Shown in pieces: positions 47,040 to 57,445 of a DNA stretch of 64,000 bases. Under the pieces are notes generated by a model. That model made no database searches and had not been told where the DNA came from. It saw only the letters and a list, made by a program, of their open reading frames with translations. The position numbers and the translations under genes were made by a program. This stretch comes from Isoetes taiwanensis. Its lineage: Eukaryota > Streptophyta > Lycopodiopsida > Isoetales > Isoetaceae. Within the stretch, counting starts at the first letter, position 1. Each line of letters starts with the position of its first letter. The stretch lies in NCBI GenBank assembly GCA_021234155.1, contig JAJEKV010000023.1, forward strand, positions 7,416,009 through 7,480,008, written 5' to 3'.

Positions 47040-47960
47040 GCTTCGATCCGAGCCCTCGGATCGACATTCTGGGAAGGGACGAGCTCCTATATCAGGACCG
47101 TTCCTCTTTCGGCTCGGTTATCGGCGTCTTCTCACAGCAGCTCCTTCTTCTATTTCCGTTGCTTCCCTCCCTTCCCACCCTGTTATGTGGGGTCTGCGTC
47201 TTTTTTGTCTACATTTGTTGTTCATGCACTATTATTGTTCTCCACCTTTGAGTATTGCTCTTATCATGGTTTCTTTTCATCGGCATTCTGCCGCATTCTT
47301 TTCCACCTGCGGGTGATGCTGTTTTCACTTTGAGGGCGCTGCATATTTTCACATATTGGTTTCCACCCGTTGGGCGATGCTTTCCACCCTTAGGGGTGCT
47401 GCTATTTCTTTTTGTTGTGTTCTTTGTCGCTCATATGTGGGACCTTTTTCGTGCAGGGTGGTTTCTCCGCGCTGGGCATGTTTCTTTTCTCTAACCTTTT
47501 CACGGGTGTTTTTAGGGGGTTCTTTTGTGGTGCTTGCAGGATTTCGTCGTTTTCGGGGGTCCGGTTCTTTTTCTGCTCACCCATAGCCCATTACCTGCAC
47601 TTCTCCATCTCACATCTCTGCGGTTTCGCCGTCTGCGGGGGCCCTGCTTGATTCGCGTTCGCCATCAACCCTCTTGTTCTCCAGGCAACACATTTAAGGC
47701 TATTGGCGACCATTTCTCATTAGGGTTTTCCTCGAAAACCCGAAAGGGCGGGGTTTTTTATCCCGATGAGAAGTTGTCGCCATTATCCTTCTATCTTGCC
47801 TATGCGCATGTTCTGTTTGTGGGGTAGTCCGATATTGTTCCTATGGTCGGCTATCCCTCTATATTCTTCAAACCATTGTGTACTGCTGCTGTGATGAATG
47901 ACAAGCCTATCTATTCGGCCAGTTTTGTGTCTATTGCGAGTCCCTTCCCAGAATGAGGCC
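47040..47960 (+). mobile_element. Retroelement 3' remnant with GC hairpin
   Basis: Abuts the MTB-like exon. Begins with the palindrome CGATCCGAG-CC-CTCGGATCG (47044-47063). Internal diverged repeats (TTCCACC.G..GG.GATGCT at about 47300 and 47370). The right part has the hairpin AAAACCC-GAAAGGGC-GGGGTTTT (47735-47757), very like that in the inner LINE 3' region. No coding assignment and no pentanucleotide tail seen, so the class is uncertain. Confidence 0.45.
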
Positions 47961-48432
47961 TTTTATTCATGTCACATGAAATTCAAATTTTGCCTTATCA
48001 TGTACATTATATTTTGAGATATTGTAAGCTCAATTCTGTAGTTGGAGCATTACACTCTGTATATAAAAATTTTGTGTACCATTTGGTGCTGGATTTGGTG
48101 CCCAAAGGCTCCATCAACGAACATTACAAAGTTTTCGTCTTTGCAATTAACCTTACTCCGACTGAGTACTGACCCAGGGGCCAACACACAATTCAAGTGT
48201 TGCTGTTGCAGAGATAATAATTGAGATGTTTTTGTTGTAGACTAGAAATTAGTAAGATATGCTGACTGACGATATTGTATATCACTGTTCTATCTGTTGT
48301 GGGTGGTGGTCGTCGTTGTCATCAACCCAATTTAGATGGAGATTATGACATTTTTTAAGCCCAATTTTGATGGAAATCAAGGGGAATGTTTTTCCTAGAT
48401 TAGAAATTGATTTCGATTTAGGCTTCTTGCTT

Positions 48433-49160
48433 CATATTCATCCTTAAACCTAAATCTAGAGAATTATATATCGGATAATGGATGTGAATGGCTATTATGT
48501 CCAGTAGGTCATTACCTCTGTAAAGGGTTCTAGCAGCATTTCGGACTCCTTTACATGGCATAATGGACCTCCTCATGGGAATTACCTAGTACAAGATTGT
48601 CTAGAAGCATCATTAGGATGTCAACTATTTACATTTTAGAAATACTTCTTAGATGGTTTTCCATGTAGGGTTTGGTCGTAGAAGCAAAGCACATGCCTCT
48701 AGATCAAGGCCATTCCCATTGCTACGTTCAAGGCTATTCCCATTGCTACCTGCCACTTTTGAACTTGAGTAATCTCTTGATGAATCCAGTTGCTACATAT
48801 TCATCCCTAAACCTAAATCTAGCGAATTATATATCGAATAATTGGATGTGAATGGCAATTATGTCTAGTAGGTCATTACGTCTGTAAAGGGTTCTAGCAG
48901 CATTTTGGAGTCCTTTACATGGCGTAATGGACCTCCTCGTGAGAATTACCTAGTATAAGATTGTTTAGAAGCATCATTGGGATGTCAACTATTTATATTT
49001 TAGAAATACTTCTTAGATGGTTTTCCATGTAGGGTTTTGTCGTAGAAGCAAAGCACATGCCTCTAGATCAAGGCCATTCCCATTGCTGCGTTCAAGGCTA
49101 TCCCCATTGCTACTTGCCACTCTTGAACTTGAGTAAACTCTTGATGGATCCAGTTGCTAC
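48433..49160. repeat. Two-copy tandem repeat, 363-bp unit
   Basis: Unit one 48433-48795, unit two 48796-49160, beginning CATATTCATCC.TAAACCTA and ending CCAGTTGCTAC, over 90 percent identical by eye. Inside each unit CAAGGC.ATTCCCATTGCT is itself repeated. No coding sense. Confidence 0.93.
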
Positions 49161-49301
49161 AAGAAAATGTCTCATGAACATAGACACTAAGAGAAATGAT
49201 GCCTTCTAACTTTGCTTGCCCAAGACTGCCTCAAAAAAGAACAATAAAAGAAGTTACAGTTGATAAGTACAATTATGGTTATGTATGATGACTCAACCAA
49301 T

Positions 49302-49386
49302 TTTGGGTTGCCTTTAGGGGGGCAAACCCTAGCTTATGTGGATTTGTGGCATATCCTGGGTATATGCTAGAATATACCCAGGTACC
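49302..49386 (+). repeat. R3 dispersed repeat, copy 3 (short)
   Basis: GGGTTGCCTTTAGGGGGGCA start, truncated after AATATACCCAGG, followed closely by a (TTA)n run (49402-49421). Confidence 0.75.
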
Positions 49387-49988
49387 AGAAATGAATTATC
49401 TTATTATTATTATTATTATTATTTCTATTATCATCTTATTCTAACTGTGCTTATAACAATTGGAATCTATCCATGGCTAGATGAAATTCCACTACAATCC
49501 CATAGAAAACTTGCAACTGTAATTACAACGTTTCATCCCGTTATCACAGAAAGTGACTTGGAACAAAGGTAGATAAGAAAACCCTTGTGTTCTTTCATTA
49601 AATAAGTGGAACGTTTAGCCATCATAAAACACAATTAGCAGGTTTGGAGTGGCAGTTTAAGCCAACGTCTTGGCTCTTAACCTTGGTTATCAAGGTCTAC
49701 TCTATGAATGCAATCACAAGCAAGCCTACCGGGCCTACAACATTTTCTTACAATTCTAGCCTATCCAAAAGACCCCAAAAAATAGATCCGGAGATAGAAG
49801 ATGACGTCAATTTCTGGTGCTTCTTCCATTCTGGCTTCTAACCCGCAAAACCATAGTCAAAGCTAATTCTATCTGTGAGTCTTTCAAATTTCGTCTGCAA
49901 AAGAAATACTCTTTATTTGTAGATTTATTTTTTATAGTGGCCCATTATGCTCGAATAATTGTGATGGGAAGAACAAAGAACATAATTC
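49387..49988. other. No supported gene
   Basis: TTATTA microsatellite at 49402-49421, then AT-rich sequence without recognisable features. Confidence 0.5.
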
Positions 49989-50150
49989 TTTTGGATTGCC
50001 CCTAGGGGGGCAAATCCTCGCTTATATGGTTTGTGGCATATCCTAGGTATGTGCTGGTGACTGCTCCAAACCTATTGTTCCCTGTAAACTGGCGGTAACC
50101 TGCGTTGTGGGCCGCTGATGTTTGAACTGGATAACTGGCAAAACAGACAG
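49989..50150 (+). repeat. R3 dispersed repeat, copy 4
   Basis: GGATTGCCCCTAGGGGGGCA start, GGTGACTGCTCCAAACC, CCTGTAAACT, CCTGCGTTGTGGGCC, GGATAACTGGCA. Directly upstream of an LRR receptor-kinase fragment. Confidence 0.75.
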
Positions 50151-50279
50151 AGCATCTGGCTATGGCGACCTCCAAGAGGCGAAGCCCTCCAACCATTCTT
50201 GGGGGGCAAGGTTTTTGGATTATATGGCTCTATATCCGTTACCATTATCAGATTCAAGAAAGATTTGTATTAGAAAGGG

Positions 50280-50600
50280 GACCCAGGCTATTCAAGATGA
50301 AAGATTCTTGGTGGAATTGAAGGAAGCTTTGCAAGCTTCAACAGGCAGTGTCCTAGACACATGGGTGTCTGGTACTGATCCATGTTCTTGGACGGGGATC
50401 ATTTGCACGGGCAAAAGAATTACAGCTATCTTTCTAATCAAAGCTTGTCAGGATCAATATCTCCTGCAAGTTTTTAGCCTAGTTACAAATGTGAAAGTTC
50501 GCATTTGAGATACTGATACCAACAAATTAGCTTGGATCAGTTGGGCTAGTGCCTGAGGAGCTCTGCCTGTTTGATTCAACAGTCTCAGGTTGAAAATGTT
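50280..50600 (+). pseudogene. LRR receptor-like kinase N-terminal fragment
   Basis: Reads DERFLVELKEALQASTGSVL, DTWVSGTDPCSWTGIICTG and RITAIFL, the N-terminal cap (LRRNT) of plant LRR receptor kinases with its paired Cys and W-x-G block. A frame slip near 50443 gives SNQSLSGSISPASF, a first leucine-rich repeat, and then GLVPEELC near 50535 in another frame. No signal peptide, further repeats, membrane segment or kinase domain follow, so it is a broken piece. R3 lies immediately before it. Confidence 0.65.
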
Positions 50601-52099
50601 TGTGAAATTAGTGGGTTTGGTATTTAGCGCCAAGTATTCCATAAAGTGGGCTAATGGCAAAATTCTGTTCTAAAGCTAAAGGCAGAAGACATGACTCCAG
50701 TTAGCGACATTGGTTATGCTTACTCTCCTTGGGGCCTGCCTTCGTAATCTTCTTCCCAGTGTTCTTGGCTCCCCTGTAACCGGATACCTCCAAGCTACAA
50801 GAATTCTTGACTGATTCACTTCCGACAAAGGTTGCTCTTCGGAGAGCACGGTATGATGAAAGTTGAGGGGGAGTTACCATCTATTGAGACAGGCTGAAAT
50901 ACCTCTATGCCCAAGGGATCGACCCAACATGGATGCCAATCCAGAAGCCAACATGAACTGCAGCATGGATGCACAAAATGTCAATGTTTTAAAATAGCAA
51001 TTTTGATTGATTGCAAAAACATCACTTTCAAGTACGATTTAAGCCACTTCAACCTCCGGGCATGGAGGGCAACCCTCTGTGCGCAGCACCTTGTTTACTC
51101 TAGATTACATGAAAAGACATTTCAATAAACGCTTGCTAATACAAAGCTAACATTTTTGCAAATACATAATCCATATACTGCACTCATATATGCAACATTT
51201 TTATGGCATTAGGTTTTTGGTCTAAAATTAGTAGACAACCCAATGGTATTGCACAACCGACTTCAAACTCATTGCTATCAACGACTATAACAAAAAAGAG
51301 ATTACCAGCAGCTAACATGTTACGTATGGACTATTTTTTCTGCAAAAGTCTCAAACTCAGTTAGGCAAATACAACTTTAATCTACGGAAGAGATATGCGA
51401 AATACTACATTTACGATACAGAAAATGAAAGTTTGAGGATTAAGCTCATGATGACTAGCTGAAATGGGTGGCAACAACATTTTTTGGACGAAAAATAGAC
51501 ACCAGACAATTTTGATACTTTCTTGAGAAACACTTGAATTGCCTAGTGTATGTTTTCTAGTGTGAAAAGATATTGGAAGATTGAGCACATTAATAGCAAT
51601 ATTGTTGACATTTTGTCAATGTTGTCAGCATTTTGTCAATGGTGAAACACGAAGTAAGACACAAGTAGGGATATCTTATGCCTGCTTGCTTATTCTCTTT
51701 TTCGCCAACACAGTAACCTATGTTAACAAAAATAAACCTCGTAAATACTGGCGAGGGGCGTGCTAGAAGCACAACCAAACCTGAAATTTTTTTCAAGAAC
51801 CCAAAGAACGTAGTGTGTTTCTTATCGTTCTAACACATGGTTAGAATAAGCCACAGATATACTAGAATATACGAAGAATATACCCACGACAACTAAGATG
51901 CTCATAAAAAATAGTATCTATTTATCTAATTGTTCGTGCGTGATTTTCCTTTCATTGTGACGACATGTTGAATTGTGCGATAATTGAATTGACAATAGCC
52001 ACACACTTAAGTACGTTCCGTTTTCTTTTACACCAAAACCTTGGGACAGATCCAGACTTAGACCCAGGCACTGAGCTGCTCCAGTGAAGTGGCGCCGTA
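50601..52099. other. Intergenic DNA upstream of HMA1-like gene
   Basis: R4 repeat at 51038-51100; otherwise no recognised gene. The last few hundred bases should hold the HMA1-like promoter, but I see no clear TATA box. Confidence 0.5.
51038..51100 (+). repeat. R4 short dispersed repeat, copy 2
   Basis: AGCCACTTCAACCTC then GGGCAACCCTCTGTGCGCAG and CACCTTGT; partner of 41225-41290. Confidence 0.65.
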
Positions 52100-55000
52100 A
52101 TGGCGTTGAAGGCGCCCGATGTATTCTCTATTTCCCATCAAATATCTCTATGGAATCCTCAAATTATGGTTTGTAGCATGACTTCAAGGATTTCATGGAA
52201 ATTCCGGAGAAATTCGAACTGGATCAATGAAGATGAAGTAAAATTCAGGTTTTCTACACCCAGATTACAGTCTTTTCCAGAAAAATGCCGTGTGAATGTT
52301 CTGAGGCATGATCTGCGTAGAGGTTTTCTTAGTTTTAGTCTGAACCATGGGCACACCCATGAGCATTGTGAAGAGCATGAGCATGATCATGAACATGAGC
52401 AGGACGTTGATGATAAGATTCATATCAATGATGGCCATTGTTGCGGTAGACATTGTGATCATTTTTCCATTGATCAGGAACATGGGCACGATCATGCCCA
52501 CGGGCATTCTCACACCCATAATTTAAATGGGCTGCAGCGATTGTTGCTTTCTTTTTCCAATGCAACAGGTCTGGCCAAAGTTGCCTCATTACTAAGAGAT
52601 GACTTGAGGATTTGCTGCCTGTCATTTGGCCTACTTTTTACAGCAGCTATTATGCCAAAAATATGGCCAGCTGCCATCGGGCATTCTCTTCAGAGCACAT
52701 TTACAATTATAGCATTTATGCTAACAGGGGTACGTATCTCTAAAGTCAAAACTTGGTTGGATGCTTAGTTAAAAAACATTGTCTTTAAACTGGGATCCAT
52801 AGACACTCTGGTACTCTGAATCACATGTGACGTTGAATTAGATGGTTTTACTTTGTGGGCATATTCCAAATATCGTCGATCTAATGTGATGCTTAGTGGC
52901 GCTTATTATGGTATTTTCTTAGCCCGAGGAATCACATGTCCATTCGAATGTGTAGCGTCACGCAGCAGGCATTCTTGGCTTCATTCCTCATTGAAATAGT
53001 TAAAAAGAAAGGTGTAGACTTTGTTAGGCCTGGTGGATTCTCTCTTCCTATGCCAAGCAAGATTTAACTCAGAATTATGGTCAACTTTGTAGGTACCGGC
53101 TGCACTAGATGCTGGAGTGGACATTGCAGGTGGGAAGATAAATATACATGTACTTATGGCATTAGCTGCATTTGCATCTTTCTTCATGGGGAACGGATTG
53201 GAAGGAGGGTTGCTTCTTGCAATGTTCAGCTTATCTCACCAAGGTAATTGCTCTATTACCTGAAGCAATCAGCAGAACTGCTTTTGCTAACAACATTTCA
53301 AATGGCTGATATTTCTTTTAGCGGAAGAGTACTTCACAAAAAAAGCATTGGGAGATGTGAAGGCATTAAAAGAGAGCAATCCTGAATTTGCACTTGTCCT
53401 GGATGATTTTGATATTCAGTCCCCTTTACAAGCAATGAAATACAAGCAAGTTGATGTTTCCAAAGTTGAAATTGGTTCATATCTCTTGGTCAGAGCTGGC
53501 GAGGTATCTACATCATTGCTTTGTGAATTTCTCTTTGGACCGGTTTTGAGAACACCCTGAATCTATGCCTTATTTGAATAGGCAGTTCCTGTTGATGGCG
53601 AGGTCTGGCAAGGCAGATCAATGATAACTGTGGAGCACTTGACTGGAGAAGCTCACCCGTTGGAGAAACAGGTTGGAGATGTTGTGCCAGGTGGAGCAAG
53701 AAATCTTGATGGCATGATGGTAGTAAAGGTACCTCAGTGTGAATTTGTAACATGTGGCAAGAATTTATAGAATGTGAAGTATTCTTGACATGCTGCACAT
53801 GCCAGGCGGCAAAGACATGGCAAGACTCAACAATATCACGGATCATGAAACTGACAGAAGAAGCACATGCAAATAGACCTAAATTGCAGAGGTGGCTTGA
53901 TGATTTTGGTGAAGTTTACAGCCAAGTGGTTATTGTCATGTCTGCTGTTCTAGCTCTTCTGGGCCCTTTTCTGTTCAAATGGCCATTTATGGGTACTTCA
54001 GGTTAGTTCAAATTTTGGATTCACATTAAGTCTGATATGGATTAGATACAGAGAAAAACGATGACCTGTTCCCCCGTGCCTGTGAAGACTGGGACAATGG
54101 CTTCGTAGCCCGCTCTGCATATTTAATGCTTAATAGCTTACTGCTCCTCCATCTCGATGAGATATGTTTTGCAGCCTGGACATGAAAATTTTTACCATGT
54201 CATTAATGTGGTTTTAGGTTCACTCCATGTCCAATGACTTCAAGCGTAGATTACAAGAGAGCATTTACTTGTTTAAAGTTCATATTGCTGCGGCACATGC
54301 AAAAACCAAATTCACATAAATATGGTTAAAGGATGCACTCTGATCTCAAGTCATTTTGTACATGATTATTCAGCAGAGGTTTGCTTCTGCAGGAGTGCGT
54401 GGCTCCCTATATAGAGCTTTAGGGCTGATGGTAGCTGCATCACCATGTGCACTTGCGGTTGCTCCTTTGGCATATGCCACTGCAATTAGTGCATGTGCCA
54501 GCAAGGTTGGCTCTGTTTCTCTAATATAAATTCTAATTCTGGTAGTATTATGATTTCATAAATATGTGTCTATTATGCAAGACAGGCATAAGACGATGGA
54601 CTTTTGATGGCAGGGTATTCTGTTGAAAGGGGGAGAGGCATTGGACGCGCTTGCTGCTTGCGATACTGTGGCTTTTGATAAAACCGGAACTCTTACAACT
54701 GGTGAGCTAGTATGCAAGGCAATTGAACCAATACATGGCCATGTCATAAGCTTTGGTTCGGGACAAGCTTCCTGCTGCAACCCAAGTTGTGAAGTCGAGG
54801 CTCTTGCTGTTGCTGCCGCTATGGAAAGGGGAGCCACTCATCCCATTGCACAGTAAGATAAAGTTATGCCACTAGAGTGAATGAGTTATGTATTAACTTC
54901 TGCTCCCATAAGATTTGGCATCTCACTATTCATTTAACACCAGAGCCGTCGTGGAGCATAGTGAGGGAAAATCTCTTCCAGCTGTTATTATTGATGATTT

Positions 55001-56854
55001 TGAATCACTTCCAGGGAGAGGACTTGCAGCTTTAGTTACATCTGCTGAGGTGATTCAAATTTTTTCTGATATATTTGCGCATCTGTGACAACCAGGAGAA
55101 ACACGTTTCTTACATTTGACTGTGATAGTCAGGAGAAAAATGGTTCTTCTAAGGCTCTTCTTGGCTCGCTAGAATATGTTACATCTTCCCTCTGCAATGG
55201 GTCCATATCACATAAGATCATAGCGGCAATGAAGAATTCTGTTTATGGAAATGAAATGGTCCATGCTGCATTATCAGTGAATGAAAAGGTAGTAGGATTG
55301 CTATAGGTATTGAATATAAGACATAGTTATAACTAATCTGATGTTGTCTAGGTTACATTGTTTCACTTTGAAGATAAGATACGGTCTGGAGCAGATGCGG
55401 TGTTGACTTCTTTGAAAGCTGGAGGTTTAAAGTTAATGATGCTTACCGGCGACCACTTAGCCAGTGCTCGAAGGGTTGCAAATGCAGTGGGAATTGAGGA
55501 AGTATATTCAGGTCTAAAGCCCGAGGATAAACTGCATCATGTCAAGAACTTCTCAAGACATAGGAGTAAGTACTGCTATAGTCAAATTTCTGACAGGGAG
55601 ACATAACTTTCAAAGACCAAAACTTCGGAAAACTATATGCGTAGAAGATTAGACACAGAGAATGAAACAAACATACTCTTCATTGTTGTTGCTGGTTCTG
55701 TCAAAGTTCCATGTTTCAATGACTTGGCAATGGAATATAGCAGAGTATGTTGTATATCTCATTATGGGGCTGAGGGAAGAGATTTTTTAAGAACAACCTA
55801 AGAGTGCACATGTAAACATCAAGTTGTGTTGAAGAATCTGCTCTATTTATTTCATCCATCAAATAACCTCTCATACCCTTGCAGGAAGGAGCAATGGAGG
55901 AGGCTTGGTTATGGTTGGGGATGGCATAAACGATGCTCCAGCACTGGCAGCTGCAACTGTTGGAATTGTCCTAGCACAGCGTGCAAGTGCAACAGCCATA
56001 GCAGTTGCTGATGTGCTACTCCTAAAAGATGCCATCGATGGTGTTCCATTTGTCATGGCAAAGGCTCGTCAAACCATGTCATTGGTAGGTTGACCAATGC
56101 TTTTCTTGAAACTTCTGTCGTAGTATTACTTCCATCGAACTATTAATTGTTGTTCAATTTCAGGTAAAGCAGAATGTTGCTCTGGCATTAATATCTATCT
56201 TAATAGCTGCATCAACGTCAGTTCTGGGTTTCTTGCCCCTCTGGATAACGGTATAGCTTTTGTCTCTTTTGAAAATGTTTTGTTTAGCATTCAGGTGCTA
56301 CATATTTTACATGAAATGTAATTTATCCGAGTGTAGGTAGTGGATGAATGAAGCTACAGCCTCATAGATAGATTTTCAGTTTCCCAGAATGTACCTATTT
56401 CCAAAATGCCTGACCTTAAAAGTGGAAAAATGATGATATACATGTTATTATTTATGATACGGAAGTTGGACCTTTAGTTATCTAAAGGCTGATGATAGTT
56501 GGATCTTCTTATTGGAAGAAGTGTAATATCTTACAGTCCTCGGGAAGCAATAATGGAGCTTTGTATTAACATGTGGTGAAAAATTCAATTGTTTTGTAGA
56601 GTAGGAGGGTCTTGATAACACTCATCTCCTTCTGACCTTTTGCCTATCTTATCATTGCTTTCATACTGCAGGTGTTACTTCATGAAGGTGGAACTTTACT
56701 TGTTTGCGTAAACTCAATTCGTGCGCTAAATGATCCAATATGGTTCTGGCAGTTGAGACATGACTTTAATAGAGCATTGAAGAAGCTTAATTCATTGATC
56801 CACTCACAATCAAATGGGACTAACCATGCAGTCCAAGGAGCTGGGTTGTCGTAA
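52100..56854 (+). CDS. HMA1: HMA1-like heavy-metal P1B-type ATPase, 13 exons
   Basis: Plastid-envelope metal (Cu/Zn/Cd-type) transporting ATPase. Exons: 52100-52729, 53093-53243, 53322-53503, 53582-53728, 53806-54001, 54393-54505, 54614-54852, 54944-55049, 55133-55288, 55352-55565, 55885-56084, 56164-56250, 56672-56854. All have GT-AG borders and phases that join into 867 residues (Arabidopsis HMA1 is about 820). N-terminus is basic and Ser-rich, as for a plastid transit peptide; a His-rich segment (about residues 85-150, HDHEHEQ, HGHDHAHGHSHTHN) is an HMA1 hallmark. Then the actuator TVEHLTGE, the HMA1-type SPC motif (AASPCALAVAPL, about 450) in place of CPC, the phosphorylation site DKTGTLTTGE (Asp about 495), ATHPIAQ and the hinge GDGINDAPAL (about 722). 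No lesions. Start chosen as the first ATG before the transit-like region. Convergent with the helicase gene. Confidence 0.95.
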
Positions 56855-57445
56855 CATTGCCATCACAAGATGCATAACCTGTCGAGTGCTGGAAATTGCC
56901 TTCTCTTCAATATTTTGTCAAGTTTCTCCTTTATCTGCCAATAATTATTGCGTTCATGTAAAATATTGATTTGTAAGGCATTCCTTATTGCTGTAACATC
57001 TATATCATTCATGCAAAATGCAGTTATTCAGGGTATATTAACCTATACCATTTTTATCTGTAAAGGTTGGATGCTATCAAGAGTAACTCTACTACTATCA
57101 GCAAAAAGGGATACTATGTTTTAGTCTCTTTGAGGTCGGGTAATTCAGTTTACTGTTGTGGCGTTATGCTGAAGACTGCCGGAATACTGTAGTAAACAAA
57201 GTTTTAAACAGGGGTTCTGGTAGAACTGGAATTTCTAATCATTATGACCTAGAGTCCCAAACAATTTGGAGATGCTGGAATCCCAACAATGGTCTTGTAG
57301 CTTAGAGTTGATACTCTGACTGGCGCAATGCTTGCACTTCTCATGGTGAACAAAGAAAAAGGCACTGATACAATTCTCATTTAGTTAGAACTCTGTATAC
57401 AGCAAGATTAGGAAACTCAAAAATGGTTTTATCTTTGAACCCTCC
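56855..57445. other. Intergenic space between convergent genes
   Basis: 591 bp between the two stop codons; contains both 3' UTRs. No repeat or extra ORF recognised. Confidence 0.7.

Noticed and set aside
47140-47700. Several overlapping plus-strand frames of 60-190 codons
   Set aside because: T/G-rich repeat DNA gives open frames by composition; residues are Phe/Cys-rich without any domain.
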